64,000 nucleotides of DNA from Myxococcota bacterium (GTDB taxonomy: Bacteria; Myxococcota_C; UBA6777). The position numbers were made by a program, and so were the translations under genes. The notes below the pieces were generated by a model. The model searched no databases. It had not been told where the DNA came from and worked only from the letters and a program-made list of their open reading frames with translations. This document shows positions 18,238 through 27,454 of this stretch, piece after piece. Where the stretch lies: assembly GCA_023150835.1 (NCBI GenBank), contig JAKLKB010000002.1, positions 124,001 through 188,000 on the forward strand, read 5' to 3'. How positions within the stretch are numbered: position 1 is the first letter of the stretch; the number at the start of each line of letters is the position of its first letter.

Positions 18238-20148
18238 ATGAGATGGTGGATTCGCGCTTGCGTTCTTGGATGCTTTTGGGTCGTCGCTGCTTGTGGGGGC
18301 GGCGGCAGCAAACGCTCCAATGGAGAACCTTGTACAAATAACGACGAATGTAGCAGTGGCCGTTGTTCGGGATCTTTGGGCAATGCAGGCGTTTGCACTT
18401 CCAGCCAAGGAGGGGGAAACACGGCGAAACCCGGGCAAGTTGGAGCTGCCTGCACAAAAAATTCAGACTGCAAAGAACAACAATGCGCGATCAGCTCGCC
18501 CGGTGGGTATTGCACCGCAACCTGCGGAGGAAACGCACATCTCAGCGCCTGCCCCGAAGGCTCGATCTGCTTTTCCACAGCCTCGGGTGCTTCCAATTGC
18601 CTGTTTGTTTGCCGAAACACCCAAGACTGCCGAGAAGGCTACTTTTGTTATCCGACCTCTTCGACACAAGGCGTCTGCTTTCCCAAATGCCGCGACTCCC
18701 AAGAATGCGCCCCCGGCTTCGTTTGTGACGCAAGCATCGGCGCTTGCATTCGTGGAGGTGAATCCTCGACGGTCTTGGGCAGGATCGGTAGCGCTTGCAA
18801 AGAAAACGCTCATTGTTCGGGAAGCGTCTGCGTCACCCAATGGAGCGATGGATACTGCGCATCCGCTTGTTCAGAACAAAACACCACCTGCCCAACAGGC
18901 GGCACTTGTGTTCGGCTGAGCGAAACGATGCTCGCCTGCCTCGGAAGCTGTCAAGGAAACCAAGATTGCCGACCTGCCTACTTTTGCGCCCCACTCGACC
19001 AAGGTGGCGGAGTCTGTTTACCCCGATGCAACGCTGACTCCGAATGCAGCCAAGGCTATCGCTGCGATGGCTTGTCGGGACAATGTGTGCTCCAACAAGG
19101 CGGCCCTCCTGTTGGCGTCCGCGTCGAACAGAGAGCACTCCCGACCCTGCAACTGTCGGAACAAACAGCCCAAAGCCTTACCGTCGATGTCCCCCAAGGG
19201 GCCATCTCTCTGATGTTGGCCCTTTCGACTGACGCCAATTCGTTCGCCGTTGTCCAACAGATCACGGATCCAAGCGGTCGGATCTTGTTTCGGCTCGGCG
19301 ATACAAGAAGCGCGATGCGGATCGAAGTCCTCGGAAAAGGCGGACAATCCGTTATGATACCCAACTCACCCAACGTCAGTTTGCAAGCGGGAACTTACAC
19401 GTTCCACATCGTAGGAACCGAACAAGCCCAAGCCCAAGCCACCGCACTGATCAAATTCGCCGACGCGACCGCTTCCACAGGAACCATTGATTTGAATCTT
19501 TATTTTGTCGGAACGCCCGGACTCACGGCCTCCACCGCTGAAAAAGATCAAGCCTTCCAAAGCATCCTCGCAAACGCCCGAGCACGTTGGTTAAAGCTAG
19601 GTATTACCATCGGTCAGATCCGCGCTTTTGATGTCCAAGAACCCTTGGCCTCCGAATTATCCATCATCCATTACTCAAAGCTTGGTAACTTATTCTCTCT
19701 CTCACAGGGACAAACCAACAAGGCTCTCAATATGTTCTTTGTTCGCGAAGTCCAAGGCGACCAAGCCGGCTTCACGGTCTTTGGTGTCGCAGGCGGCTTA
19801 CCCGGACCAGCCTTTCTTCACGGCACAAGGCAAAGTGGTGTCGTCGTCAGCACAGAAGGCTACCAACAAGCCATCGAGCGCGTTGGCATGACCTTCGCGC
19901 ACGAAGGAGGTCACTATCTCGGCCTCTACCACACCAGCGAACGCACAGGCACCAGCCACGACCCACTCTACGACACGCCCCAATGTACCGCTGCTTTGGA
20001 CAAAAATGCCGACGGGATCGTCAACGGCGAAGAATGTCTTCAAGCTGGTGCAAACAACCTGATGTTTTGGACCGTAGCTCCGATCACACAAGATCATGTC
20101 ACCCCCAACCAACGCTTTGTCGTGATGATGAATCCCCTGATCAAGTAA
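18238..20148 (+). CDS. Cys-rich lipoprotein with a pappalysin-like metzincin protease domain
   Basis: 636 residues. The lipoprotein signal ends VVAAC (C19), so the mature protein should be lipid-anchored outside the inner membrane. Residues about 30-310 hold repeated Cys-rich modules (C...G..C......C....C) of the kind common in myxobacterial surface proteins. The C-terminal half ends in a zinc protease signature HEGGHYLGLYH (H555, E556, H559, H565) with DPLYDTPQC and a Met-turn NNLMFW (M609), an arrangement like the pappalysin branch of metzincins. The start is ATG 18238 with GAAAGGAA upstream. It lies between mutB and meaB but has no metabolic link to them. Confidence 0.85.
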   Translation: MRWWIRACVLGCFWVVAACGGGGSKRSNGEPCTNNDECSSGRCSGSLGNAGVCTSSQGGGNTAKPGQVGAACTKNSDCKEQQCAISSPGGYCTATCGGNAHLSACPEGSICFSTASGASNCLFVCRNTQDCREGYFCYPTSSTQGVCFPKCRDSQECAPGFVCDASIGACIRGGESSTVLGRIGSACKENAHCSGSVCVTQWSDGYCASACSEQNTTCPTGGTCVRLSETMLACLGSCQGNQDCRPAYFCAPLDQGGGVCLPRCNADSECSQGYRCDGLSGQCVLQQGGPPVGVRVEQRALPTLQLSEQTAQSLTVDVPQGAISLMLALSTDANSFAVVQQITDPSGRILFRLGDTRSAMRIEVLGKGGQSVMIPNSPNVSLQAGTYTFHIVGTEQAQAQATALIKFADATASTGTIDLNLYFVGTPGLTASTAEKDQAFQSILANARARWLKLGITIGQIRAFDVQEPLASELSIIHYSKLGNLFSLSQGQTNKALNMFFVREVQGDQAGFTVFGVAGGLPGPAFLHGTRQSGVVVSTEGYQQAIERVGMTFAHEGGHYLGLYHTSERTGTSHDPLYDTPQCTAALDKNADGIVNGEECLQAGANNLMFWTVAPITQDHVTPNQRFVVMMNPLIK

Positions 20149-20287
20149 TCGAGTTGTTTTCTGCCCACGACGGCCCGCTGCGCAAGCCCCAACACAGATC
20201 GTAAAACAACATCGCTCATCCCCCAAGAATCCGTTCGTTTCGCAACGTCCCTTTTTCAAAAACGCTGCTCTCATGGAGAACGTTCCG

Positions 20288-20911
20288 ATGAAATATTATA
20301 CGCTCTTCTTTTTGTTCATCCTTTCACTTCGCTCAGCGATTGCGGCTCCCCCCGCATCGCAGCCCTCTCCTCACACAACAAATTCCCACCTGCTCAAGCG
20401 CCTTACCCTGCTTTTGCATCACGACGAACACGTGATCAAAGCGCAGATCCGCCGACTCGATCGGCCAGAAAACTTGATCGCATCCCTCGAACACATCGCC
20501 AACGATCCACAAGTGGCCTTGTTTATCCGAAGCCGAGCCTTGAGTATCGCAACCCTCTTCCCAAAAGAGCCGACTATGCGGCTTTACACGTCACTGATCC
20601 TTGCCTCTCCAACCCATCCCTTTTTGCGCCGAAAAGCCTTGCAAGCGATGGCTTTCGCCTTCAAAGAAAAAGCACTTGCCCCTGCAATCGCTTGCCTCGA
20701 CGCGAAGGATTTTGCACTCCGACGTACCGCCATTGAGATCGCCAGCGTTTATCCTCAACCCAACGTCAAAATCCGCCTCGAACAACAGCTCAAACAAGAA
20801 CCCAATCTCTACCTCCAAAAAAAGCTTCAACGTATCTTGTTGCGCTGGAACCACCCACCACAACGGTCTCTCGTCACTCCGACACGGGTAGCCCCTTCTC
20901 CTTCGCGCTGA
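20288..20911 (+). CDS. Secreted HEAT-repeat-like protein
   Basis: 207 residues. An N-terminal signal peptide (MKYYTLFFLFILSLRSAIAA) is followed by helical pairs with the spacing of HEAT repeats, for example FIRSRALSIATLFP, FLRRKALQAMAFAF and FALRRTAIEIAS. This suggests a periplasmic scaffold or binding protein. I chose ATG 20288, which has GGAG 8 bases upstream; an in-frame ATG lies 15 bp earlier. It sits between the protease lipoprotein and meaB, 33 bp before meaB, and may share their transcript. No catalytic motif is seen. Confidence 0.7.
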   Translation: MKYYTLFFLFILSLRSAIAAPPASQPSPHTTNSHLLKRLTLLLHHDEHVIKAQIRRLDRPENLIASLEHIANDPQVALFIRSRALSIATLFPKEPTMRLYTSLILASPTHPFLRRKALQAMAFAFKEKALAPAIACLDAKDFALRRTAIEIASVYPQPNVKIRLEQQLKQEPNLYLQKKLQRILLRWNHPPQRSLVTPTRVAPSPSR

Positions 20912-20944
20912 ATCCTAACCAAGACACACCCATCAGGGCCTCCG

Positions 20945-22021
20945 ATGACCAAGGATCTCCCGAATCACTCGAACTCGAATCCCGAAAATCGCCCAAAAAC
21001 ACCGACACGTCGGTCTTTTTCGATCGAAGACTACATCGCAGGTATCCGCCAAGCAGATCGGGCGATCCTTGGTCGGGCGATCTCGCTGATCGAAAGCAAC
21101 CGACCCGACCACCGCGAACAAGCCCAATCGCTGCTGTTGGCGCTATTGCCAGAAACGGGTCGCGCCCATCGCATCGGGATATCGGGGATCCCGGGCGTCG
21201 GCAAAAGCACCTTCATTGAGTCCTTTGGCAGTATGCTGACAAAAGAACACCGCGTCGCAGTGCTTGCGATCGATCCATCAAGCAGCGTCAGTCACGGATC
21301 GATCTTGGGCGACAAGACGCGGATGCAACATCTGGCGTCCGATCCGCGTGCGTTCATTCGCCCATCACCGAGTAGCGGGTCTTTTGGTGGTGTCACACGC
21401 AAAACTCGCGAGACCATCTTGCTTTGTGAAGCCGCAGGATTTGATATCGTGATCGTTGAGACCGTAGGCGTCGGACAATCCGAGGCGATCGTTGCAGAGA
21501 TGGTCGATAGCTTTTTGGTGCTGATGTTGGCGGGTGCTGGCGATGAACTCCAAGGCATCAAACGCGGTATCCTTGAAGTCGCCGATATCTTGGCCGTCAA
21601 CAAAGCCGATGGGGACAATAAGCCTCTCGCCGAACGCGCACAGCGCGAATACACCAACGCTCTCCGCTTGATGCGCCCGACCTCTCCTTCATGGAAACCC
21701 CCCGTCCTCGCTTGTTCGAGCATCGACGGAGCGGGCCTCTCGGCGATCTGGGAACAGCTACAACAACACCGCCAAACGCTCGAATCCACAGGTGAGATGG
21801 CGCAAAAACGCGCCCAACAGCAACTGCGCTGGATGTGGCGGATGGTCGAAGATCAACTGCTCTACACACTCCATCATCTCCCCGCCCTGCGTACCGTCCT
21901 CCCCACACTCCAAGCCCAAGTCCAAACCGCTTCGATCACACCCACCCTCGCAGCAGAAAAAATCTTGCAAATCTTTCTCTCCACCCTCGCAACATCCCCC
22001 GAATCTCTTGCGGGCACCTGA
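20945..22021 (+). CDS. meaB: Methylmalonyl-CoA mutase-associated GTPase MeaB (ArgK family)
   Basis: G3E GTPase that protects and reloads methylmalonyl-CoA mutase with adenosylcobalamin. At 358 residues it includes a 25-30 residue N-terminal extension. Motifs: Walker A GISGIPGVGKST near residue 80, the DPSSSVSHGSILGDKTRM switch region (family hallmark), ETVGVGQSE, and NKADGDN as the base-specificity motif. The C-terminal helical dimerisation arm is present. The gene follows mutAB in the same direction, with two unrelated secreted-protein genes in between. No separate cobalamin adenosyltransferase is seen in the window. Confidence 0.95.
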   Translation: MTKDLPNHSNSNPENRPKTPTRRSFSIEDYIAGIRQADRAILGRAISLIESNRPDHREQAQSLLLALLPETGRAHRIGISGIPGVGKSTFIESFGSMLTKEHRVAVLAIDPSSSVSHGSILGDKTRMQHLASDPRAFIRPSPSSGSFGGVTRKTRETILLCEAAGFDIVIVETVGVGQSEAIVAEMVDSFLVLMLAGAGDELQGIKRGILEVADILAVNKADGDNKPLAERAQREYTNALRLMRPTSPSWKPPVLACSSIDGAGLSAIWEQLQQHRQTLESTGEMAQKRAQQQLRWMWRMVEDQLLYTLHHLPALRTVLPTLQAQVQTASITPTLAAEKILQIFLSTLATSPESLAGT

Positions 22022-22041
22022 CCGGGTGGCAAGATCAAAGG

Positions 22042-22704
22042 TCAAGCGGCGTGGTTGTGGTGAAGTCCTTCTTTTCGATAAAGTAGATACGAATAGACCA
22101 CAGGTAGAAGAGAGCCGACCAAGATCAACGCGATCGCCACAAAAAATCCGACTTGGCCTGTCACGAACAAACCCAAGAGCATGGTCAACAGCCCAGCCAG
22201 TCCCATCGACCACGCCGCGAAACGGTGGGTCTTTTCCCAAACGACATCGCTCGAAAGCGTCCATGGAGTGCGGATCCCCGCAAAGAAATTCGAGCGAAGC
22301 ATCGGCATCACCGCACCGATGCACAAAAACAACCCACCGAGCAAGAGCATCATCCATTGCGAAGAAAGGTGCATCTTGGGCGACATTGCCGCCTGCAAGG
22401 ACATCAGATGGAGCGCCAAAAAGAACCCATTCATCGCGATCATGATCACTTCGATGGCTTTCATAGAGGCTTCGATGTTGGTTTTGCGCGGATCAAGTCG
22501 CAACAGAAACGCCACCAACAGCGACAAGCCTAACCCCACCCAAGGCAACAACAACGCGCCGATCCACTTGGAAGCAAAGTTATCCGGCACACCCGCAGCA
22601 TTCCAATGGATCGGATAGCGCTCAGGCAACGTCCCCCAAAAGTACCAAGAAGCCAACATCCCCACTCCCAACAACACCACAGAGACCCCGATTGCGCGTT
22701 TCAT
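22042..22704 (-). CDS. SdpI/DUF1648-family membrane protein
   Basis: 220 residues with about six transmembrane segments. The N-terminal motif PERYPIHWNAAGVPDNFASK (DUF1648) and the later FFAGIRTPWTLSSDVVWEKT with a following HRFA (SdpI C-terminal region) are diagnostic. B. subtilis SdpI gives immunity to the SdpC toxin and senses it, but most homologues have no known role, and no sdpABC-like gene is nearby. The start is ATG 22704 with AAGGAG 7 bases upstream. It is convergent with meaB (20 bp between the stops) and lies just upstream of the parAB genes' direction of travel. Confidence 0.88.
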   Translation of the reverse strand: MKRAIGVSVVLLGVGMLASWYFWGTLPERYPIHWNAAGVPDNFASKWIGALLLPWVGLGLSLLVAFLLRLDPRKTNIEASMKAIEVIMIAMNGFFLALHLMSLQAAMSPKMHLSSQWMMLLLGGLFLCIGAVMPMLRSNFFAGIRTPWTLSSDVVWEKTHRFAAWSMGLAGLLTMLLGLFVTGQVGFFVAIALILVGSLLPVVYSYLLYRKEGLHHNHAA

Positions 22705-22832
22705 GGCTCGCTCCTTTTTGCGTACAAAAGATCACGCCGATGCCACCGAAAAAATGGCTGGCAACCGACCACGCGGATCACATCCCATCGATCCACCTGT
22801 TTTCGATCTTTCCCTACGCGTCTGCTCAAAAC

Positions 22833-23939
22833 TTATTCCCCTGCTTTTTCAGAAGAAAGTTTCGCAAGCAGATCGGGGAGGGCGGTGAGTAGGCGTTGGG
22901 CGATCAGACGGGCTTCGTCGCGTTGGGCGACGGTGAGGTCGGCAAAGGGTTGATCTTGTTGGGTGAGTTTGAGGCACTGGCGCAAGTGTCGGAGGGCGGG
23001 GGGTATTTTTTCGGGGGAGGCGGAAAGAGCGGCTTTGGGCCGAGCAGGAGCGCGGGGGATATCCTCGATCGAAAAAGCGGAAGCGTCTTGGAGAGACGCA
23101 TCGGGGGGGAGCGGAGCGTAAAAATCCTTGTATTGTTCGGGGATATCTTGTCGATCCTCATCGATGTATTCGGAATCATCGAGATCTGTGTTCTCTTCGC
23201 CATGTGCATGGGAGGCAGAAGATCGAAACAGGGAGAGGTTGGGATCGCAGCGAGAAGGGACAAGCAGATCGCGAGCATCCATCACTCCCTTGCGATCGAG
23301 CTTTCCGTCGATGACTTCGAGCAGAAGTTGAGCGCGGATGGCAGGATCTTCGATCCGAGAGAGTTCTTCGGCGGTGCGAACAGGGAGATCGTAGAGGCGA
23401 ACAGCTTCTTCGATATCGGGATAACGCAACAGCGAGAGCAGCGAACTGACATAACTTTTGCTTTTTGCGACGCGGCGGCCTATCTCGCGCACGCTGTAGT
23501 GAAACTGATCACGCAAACGTGCGAAGGCTTGGGCTTCTTCGATGGGATGAAGGTCTTCGCGTTGCAAGTTTTCGGTGAGTGCGATCTCCATCATGGCCTG
23601 ATCAGGGAGATCTTGAACCATCACAGGGAGACGTTGAAGCCCCGCCATGATCGCCGCTCGCAGGCGGCGTTCGCCAAAAGCCAACTCAAAGTACGCTCCC
23701 TTTGGGCGAACCAACAGGTGTCCAAAGAAGCCGTGTATCTGGATGGATTGAGCCAACTCTTCGAGGGCGGCTTCAAGGAAGCCTTCGCGGGGTTGGTAGG
23801 GGTTGGGCAGCAGGCGATTGATCTCGATATCTTCGATGTGTGGGGGGAGATCGTCTTTTTGAAAACGCGACAACAGGTTGAGGTGAGAGAGGGTTTCTTG
23901 GGCTTTTTGTACCGTAATTCGGGCGCGTTTACGCGACAT
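22833..23939 (-). CDS. parB: ParB-family chromosome/plasmid partition protein
   Basis: Centromere-binding CTPase of the ParABS system, 368 residues. Family motifs: NPYQPRE near residue 45, the CTP-binding GERRLRAA, ENLQREDLHPIEEA, then the helix-turn-helix region with RVAKSKSYVSSLLSLLRYP. The C-terminal third is long, acidic and Pro-rich (LDDSEYIDEDRQDIPEQYKD), which is longer than usual. The start is ATG 23939 with AGGAAG upstream, overlapping the parA stop by 11 bp. I found no consensus parS (TGTTTCACGTGAAACA) in the window by eye. Confidence 0.93.
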   Translation of the reverse strand: MSRKRARITVQKAQETLSHLNLLSRFQKDDLPPHIEDIEINRLLPNPYQPREGFLEAALEELAQSIQIHGFFGHLLVRPKGAYFELAFGERRLRAAIMAGLQRLPVMVQDLPDQAMMEIALTENLQREDLHPIEEAQAFARLRDQFHYSVREIGRRVAKSKSYVSSLLSLLRYPDIEEAVRLYDLPVRTAEELSRIEDPAIRAQLLLEVIDGKLDRKGVMDARDLLVPSRCDPNLSLFRSSASHAHGEENTDLDDSEYIDEDRQDIPEQYKDFYAPLPPDASLQDASAFSIEDIPRAPARPKAALSASPEKIPPALRHLRQCLKLTQQDQPFADLTVAQRDEARLIAQRLLTALPDLLAKLSSEKAGE

Positions 23940-24822
23940 CGTCTTTCTTCCTAAGAGCGGCGACCTCAGGCGGGGGCGCAAGCCGCAGACCTTCCGATTG
24001 GATCAGCTCGCGGGCAACCGCACGATAAGCATCTGCAACATTGGAGGTTTTTGCGTAGGTCAGGATGCTTTCGCCCACGACGGGAGCTTCTTTTAAGCGC
24101 ACATTGAAGTGAATGATCGGCTCAAACACATGCACTTGATTGCTGAGGGCTTGCTTGGTGGATTCGATCACTTCGCGGTTGTGCAACGTACGCAAGTCAG
24201 CCATCGTGATCAAGACGCCACCGACGATCAGGTTGTAATTCACTTTTCGTTTGATCATCGAGATGGTTTGCATCAGCAGATCCATCCCTTTCATCGCGAG
24301 ATAATCGGCTTGTAGCGGGATGATCACTTCGTGACAAGCCGAGAGCGCGTTGATCGTCAACAGCCCGAGGTTGGGGGGGCAATCGATCAAGATGTAATCA
24401 AACAGCCCGCTCATCGGCTGCAACGCTTCGCGTAGCACCAACTCGCCCATCGTTGCACGCGCCAACTCCAGTTCAGCCCCTGCGAGTTCGATATTGGCTG
24501 CTGCCAGCACCACGCCGCTTTCGGTCATCAACAAGATATCGCGCAGCGGCACCGCGTCATCTTCGCGGATGGTGCTGGTCAAAACATGAAACATACTGTG
24601 TTGCAGGCTGTCTGCATCCAAGCCCATGGAAGTACTCAGCGAGCCTTGCGGATCAAGGTCGATCGCCAAAACATCCCGCCCCATCTCGCGCAGCGCTGCC
24701 GCAAGATTGAACGTGGTTGTCGTCTTTCCAACACCGCCTTTTTGGTTCACCACGCAAAAGATGCGCGTCCGTTTGGCTTCGGGTTCTTTGCTCGCTGTCT
24801 TTCGCCGCTGCGCTTTCGCCAT
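23929..24822 (-). CDS. parA: ParA-family partition ATPase
   Basis: Walker-type ATPase that moves ParB-bound DNA, about 297 residues. Deviant Walker A KGGVGKTTT with the signature lysine, DLDPQGSLSTSMG, and DYILIDCPPNLGLLT (Walker B) are all present. A basic N-terminal tail of about 20 residues precedes the core. I chose ATG 24822, with AGGTGG 6 bases upstream; a GTG three codons earlier is possible. Translationally coupled to parB. The gene is not beside gidA/gidB as in many chromosome-origin loci, so whether this is the primary chromosomal pair is open. Confidence 0.94.
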   Translation of the reverse strand: MAKAQRRKTASKEPEAKRTRIFCVVNQKGGVGKTTTTFNLAAALREMGRDVLAIDLDPQGSLSTSMGLDADSLQHSMFHVLTSTIREDDAVPLRDILLMTESGVVLAAANIELAGAELELARATMGELVLREALQPMSGLFDYILIDCPPNLGLLTINALSACHEVIIPLQADYLAMKGMDLLMQTISMIKRKVNYNLIVGGVLITMADLRTLHNREVIESTKQALSNQVHVFEPIIHFNVRLKEAPVVGESILTYAKTSNVADAYRAVARELIQSEGLRLAPPPEVAALRKKDDVA

Positions 24823-25072
24823 CTCCGCCACCTACACGACATCCCCGAGGCATGGGGGTTTTCGCCTATATTGCTCGTGTTTCCTCGCTCGGACACACCG
24901 CGTCATCCTTCGATGGTGATGCCTTGAATCACCCGTGCTGTCAAGCCTTTTCGCATGATATTCTCGATCTTTGTTCAGTCGATCGTTTCCCTTGAGGCCC
25001 TTTCTTTCGATCGACTTTTCAGCGCGAAGTCCCCTCTTCAGAGAAAAAAGGACATACAGTCCCTCTCTCTGG

Positions 25073-26941
25073 TCATACTTCCAACCGATGTTCGGCAAGA
25101 TAACGCCCCAAAGCAAAAAGACACCAAGGCCTCGACCAGCGCACTCGTTCAGGAGAACGCAGAAAAGTCTCCCAGAGTTCAAGCAACGGCTTTTCCTGAA
25201 ACAGCGGGCAGAGCGTGGGAAGCGCTCGAAGGGTTTCCGCGATCGTTGCTTTCAGCTCATTTTGCATCCAATGGTGAAAAGGCAAGGTGAACCCCATTTT
25301 GGGGCGCTTTGCGAGATCTTCGGGCAGGACGCCTTGAAGAGCTTGGAGAAAGCGCCACTTGGGATGAGGGCGATCTTGTCGGGCTTGGGGTTCGAGGGCC
25401 AAGCAAAGGTCGGAAAAAGCGGTGTCCAGAAAAGGCACACGGATCTCAAGGCTGTGCGCCATGCCCATCGCATCCGTATCGCGAAGCAGCGTTTGGCCCA
25501 TGTACACGTTCGCTTCGTACAACAAGATCCGATCCTCGGTATTTCTGCCAACGAAAAGTTCTTCGAGTTCTTGATATCGTTGTCTCGGCAGTCCATCGAT
25601 CATCCGTTCGGATCGAAGGGATGGGGCGATCCGTTGGATTTGTTGAAAAGAAAAAAGACGCCTTTGCGCAAGACAAGAAGACAAGAAAGACGGGCGGTTA
25701 TGGAAAAGCTGATCGAGTTTCCCCATCCGCGCCGAAAAAGGCTCCATCCAAAAGAGTGCGTTTTCTAAGAAAGAAGGCACAAACCGGGTCGCATTTTGGA
25801 GAGCGCCAAACGCTTGGATTCGTTTGGCGGCCCGATACCCGCCAAACAATTCATCTCCCCCCAGTCCTGAAAGCGCGACCTTAAAACCCGCTTGTTTGGC
25901 GGCTTCTGATACGACGTACGTATTGATGCCGTCAGATGTTGGTTGATCCATCGCAAGCAAAGCAGCTTCCAAGACGCCCAACATCCGAGACCCCGTCAAA
26001 GCGATCTCTTGGTGGTGTGTACCGAACTGCGCAGCGATCTGCCGTGCAGCTTGGGACTCGGACATGGATGTCTGCTCTGGAAACACCACAGAAAGCGTAT
26101 GAATCTTGCCGTTGTGGCACCGTGTGGCCGCAGCAGCGATCGCGGTAGAATCCACGCCCCCCGAAAGAAAAACTCCCAACGGAACATCGCTGATCAGATG
26201 GCGCTCAACGGATTGAAAAAACGTCTCACGAAGCTCGATAGGCGAGATCGTCCGTTTTTCTCGACTGGGCCACCAGTAAGATCGTGCGGTGATCGGCTGA
26301 TGTGGTGCCCAACGCAGGGCACTGTGCGCGGGAAACATCGACACATCACGCAACAGCGTATTTGGTTCTTGGACTGAACCAAATGCTAAATAACTGGACA
26401 GGCCCATCGGATCGATGTTTCGAGAGATCAGGCCCGACGACAAAAGAGCCCGAATCTCCGAAGAAAACACAAGGCAACCTTCTGTCTGCGCGATGTACAG
26501 CGGCTTTTGACCAAAACGGTCCCGTGCAAGGAGAATTTGGCCTTCTTGTTCGTCCCACAGCGCAAAGGCGAACATTCCGTTGATTTGCGGGAGGATCCCT
26601 TCTCCATAGCGTTGCAACAAGCGCATCAACACTTCGGTGTCACCGCTTGAGTGAAGCCCTTCAAGATCCACCTTGTATTTTTCGCGCAAAAACAGGTAGT
26701 TATAACATTCTCCGTTGTACACAAACGCCCAACGTCGGGTAGGATCAAGCATGGGTTGCTCTGCGGCTTCGGAAAGATCCAAGATCGCCAATCTTCGGTG
26801 ACCGAGCACACAGCGGCCCGATGGAGAGACATAGATCTCCCCACCATCAGGGCCTCGATGAAGCATCGCAGCCATCATTTTTCGTACAGCATCGACGTAT
26901 CGTCCCGCATGAGGCCCAACCAATCCAGCTATACCGCACAT
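25073..26941 (-). CDS. asnB: Asparagine synthase (glutamine-hydrolysing)
   Basis: Amidotransferase with an N-terminal Ntn glutaminase (nucleophile C2 in MCGIAG; RGPDGGE; NGECYNY) and a C-terminal synthetase domain with PP-loop SGGVDST at residues 260-266. Full length at 622 residues. The MCGIAG start fixes ATG 26941, since Cys must follow the initiator Met. Upstream lies AGAAAGGTGG. Homologues of this length occur both in Asn synthesis and in polysaccharide or lipid-linked sugar clusters. The divergent glycosyltransferase 514 bp away leaves the second option open. The gap of 250 bp to parA shows no feature I can name. Confidence 0.92.
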   Translation of the reverse strand: MCGIAGLVGPHAGRYVDAVRKMMAAMLHRGPDGGEIYVSPSGRCVLGHRRLAILDLSEAAEQPMLDPTRRWAFVYNGECYNYLFLREKYKVDLEGLHSSGDTEVLMRLLQRYGEGILPQINGMFAFALWDEQEGQILLARDRFGQKPLYIAQTEGCLVFSSEIRALLSSGLISRNIDPMGLSSYLAFGSVQEPNTLLRDVSMFPAHSALRWAPHQPITARSYWWPSREKRTISPIELRETFFQSVERHLISDVPLGVFLSGGVDSTAIAAAATRCHNGKIHTLSVVFPEQTSMSESQAARQIAAQFGTHHQEIALTGSRMLGVLEAALLAMDQPTSDGINTYVVSEAAKQAGFKVALSGLGGDELFGGYRAAKRIQAFGALQNATRFVPSFLENALFWMEPFSARMGKLDQLFHNRPSFLSSCLAQRRLFSFQQIQRIAPSLRSERMIDGLPRQRYQELEELFVGRNTEDRILLYEANVYMGQTLLRDTDAMGMAHSLEIRVPFLDTAFSDLCLALEPQARQDRPHPKWRFLQALQGVLPEDLAKRPKMGFTLPFHHWMQNELKATIAETLRALPTLCPLFQEKPLLELWETFLRSPERVRWSRPWCLFALGRYLAEHRLEV

Positions 26942-27454
26942 CGAATCGATTCCACCTTTCTCGCCTAGGAATGTACCCAGCACAACCAAAACAATTCGTT
27001 TGCTACAGCACAAACCGATCTACGCGAAGATCTGAACGGAGACAACCCCAAAACAACAAGAATGCGGTGTATGCGCGCCCTTCTTCTGCACGTGGTCAGG
27101 GAGGGGAACAGCGCCTTGATGCGTTGTTGCTTCGTGCTTGCCCGCTCATGCCGCAAGCGTCCGAGTTTTGGCCGGGGAACAACGCCTTGATGCGTTGTTG
27201 CTTCGTGCTTGCCTTTCAGAAGGCAGCGGTTGTATGTGTGAAGGGTTCCCCCCTTCGCGGAATTTTGGGTATGGCAACCTGCTCCATCACACAAACCAAC
27301 AGCGTAACTTCCGTCCAAAAAGAAATGCAGCTCTATCCAAACGAAATAAACCTCGATTCAACAAACAAAGAACAAGAATCACATCCATTCCGGCCTTTTC
27401 GCAAAAGGCGCAAACAACGTTCGAGAAAATATCGAATGATGCGGAGACACAAAG
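26942..27454. other. Intergenic region between asnB and the glycosyltransferase, with a 40-bp direct repeat
   Basis: 513 bp. GGGGAACAGCGCCTTGATGC followed by GTTGTTGCTTCGTGCTTGCC occurs at 27103-27142 and, with one change, at 27174-27213 (71 bp apart). The rest holds no gene I can support. Promoters for the two divergent genes should be here but none is obvious. Confidence 0.8.

Noticed and set aside
22833-24822. parS site near parAB
   Set aside because: No 16-bp sequence close to TGTTTCACGTGAAACA was seen in the window.
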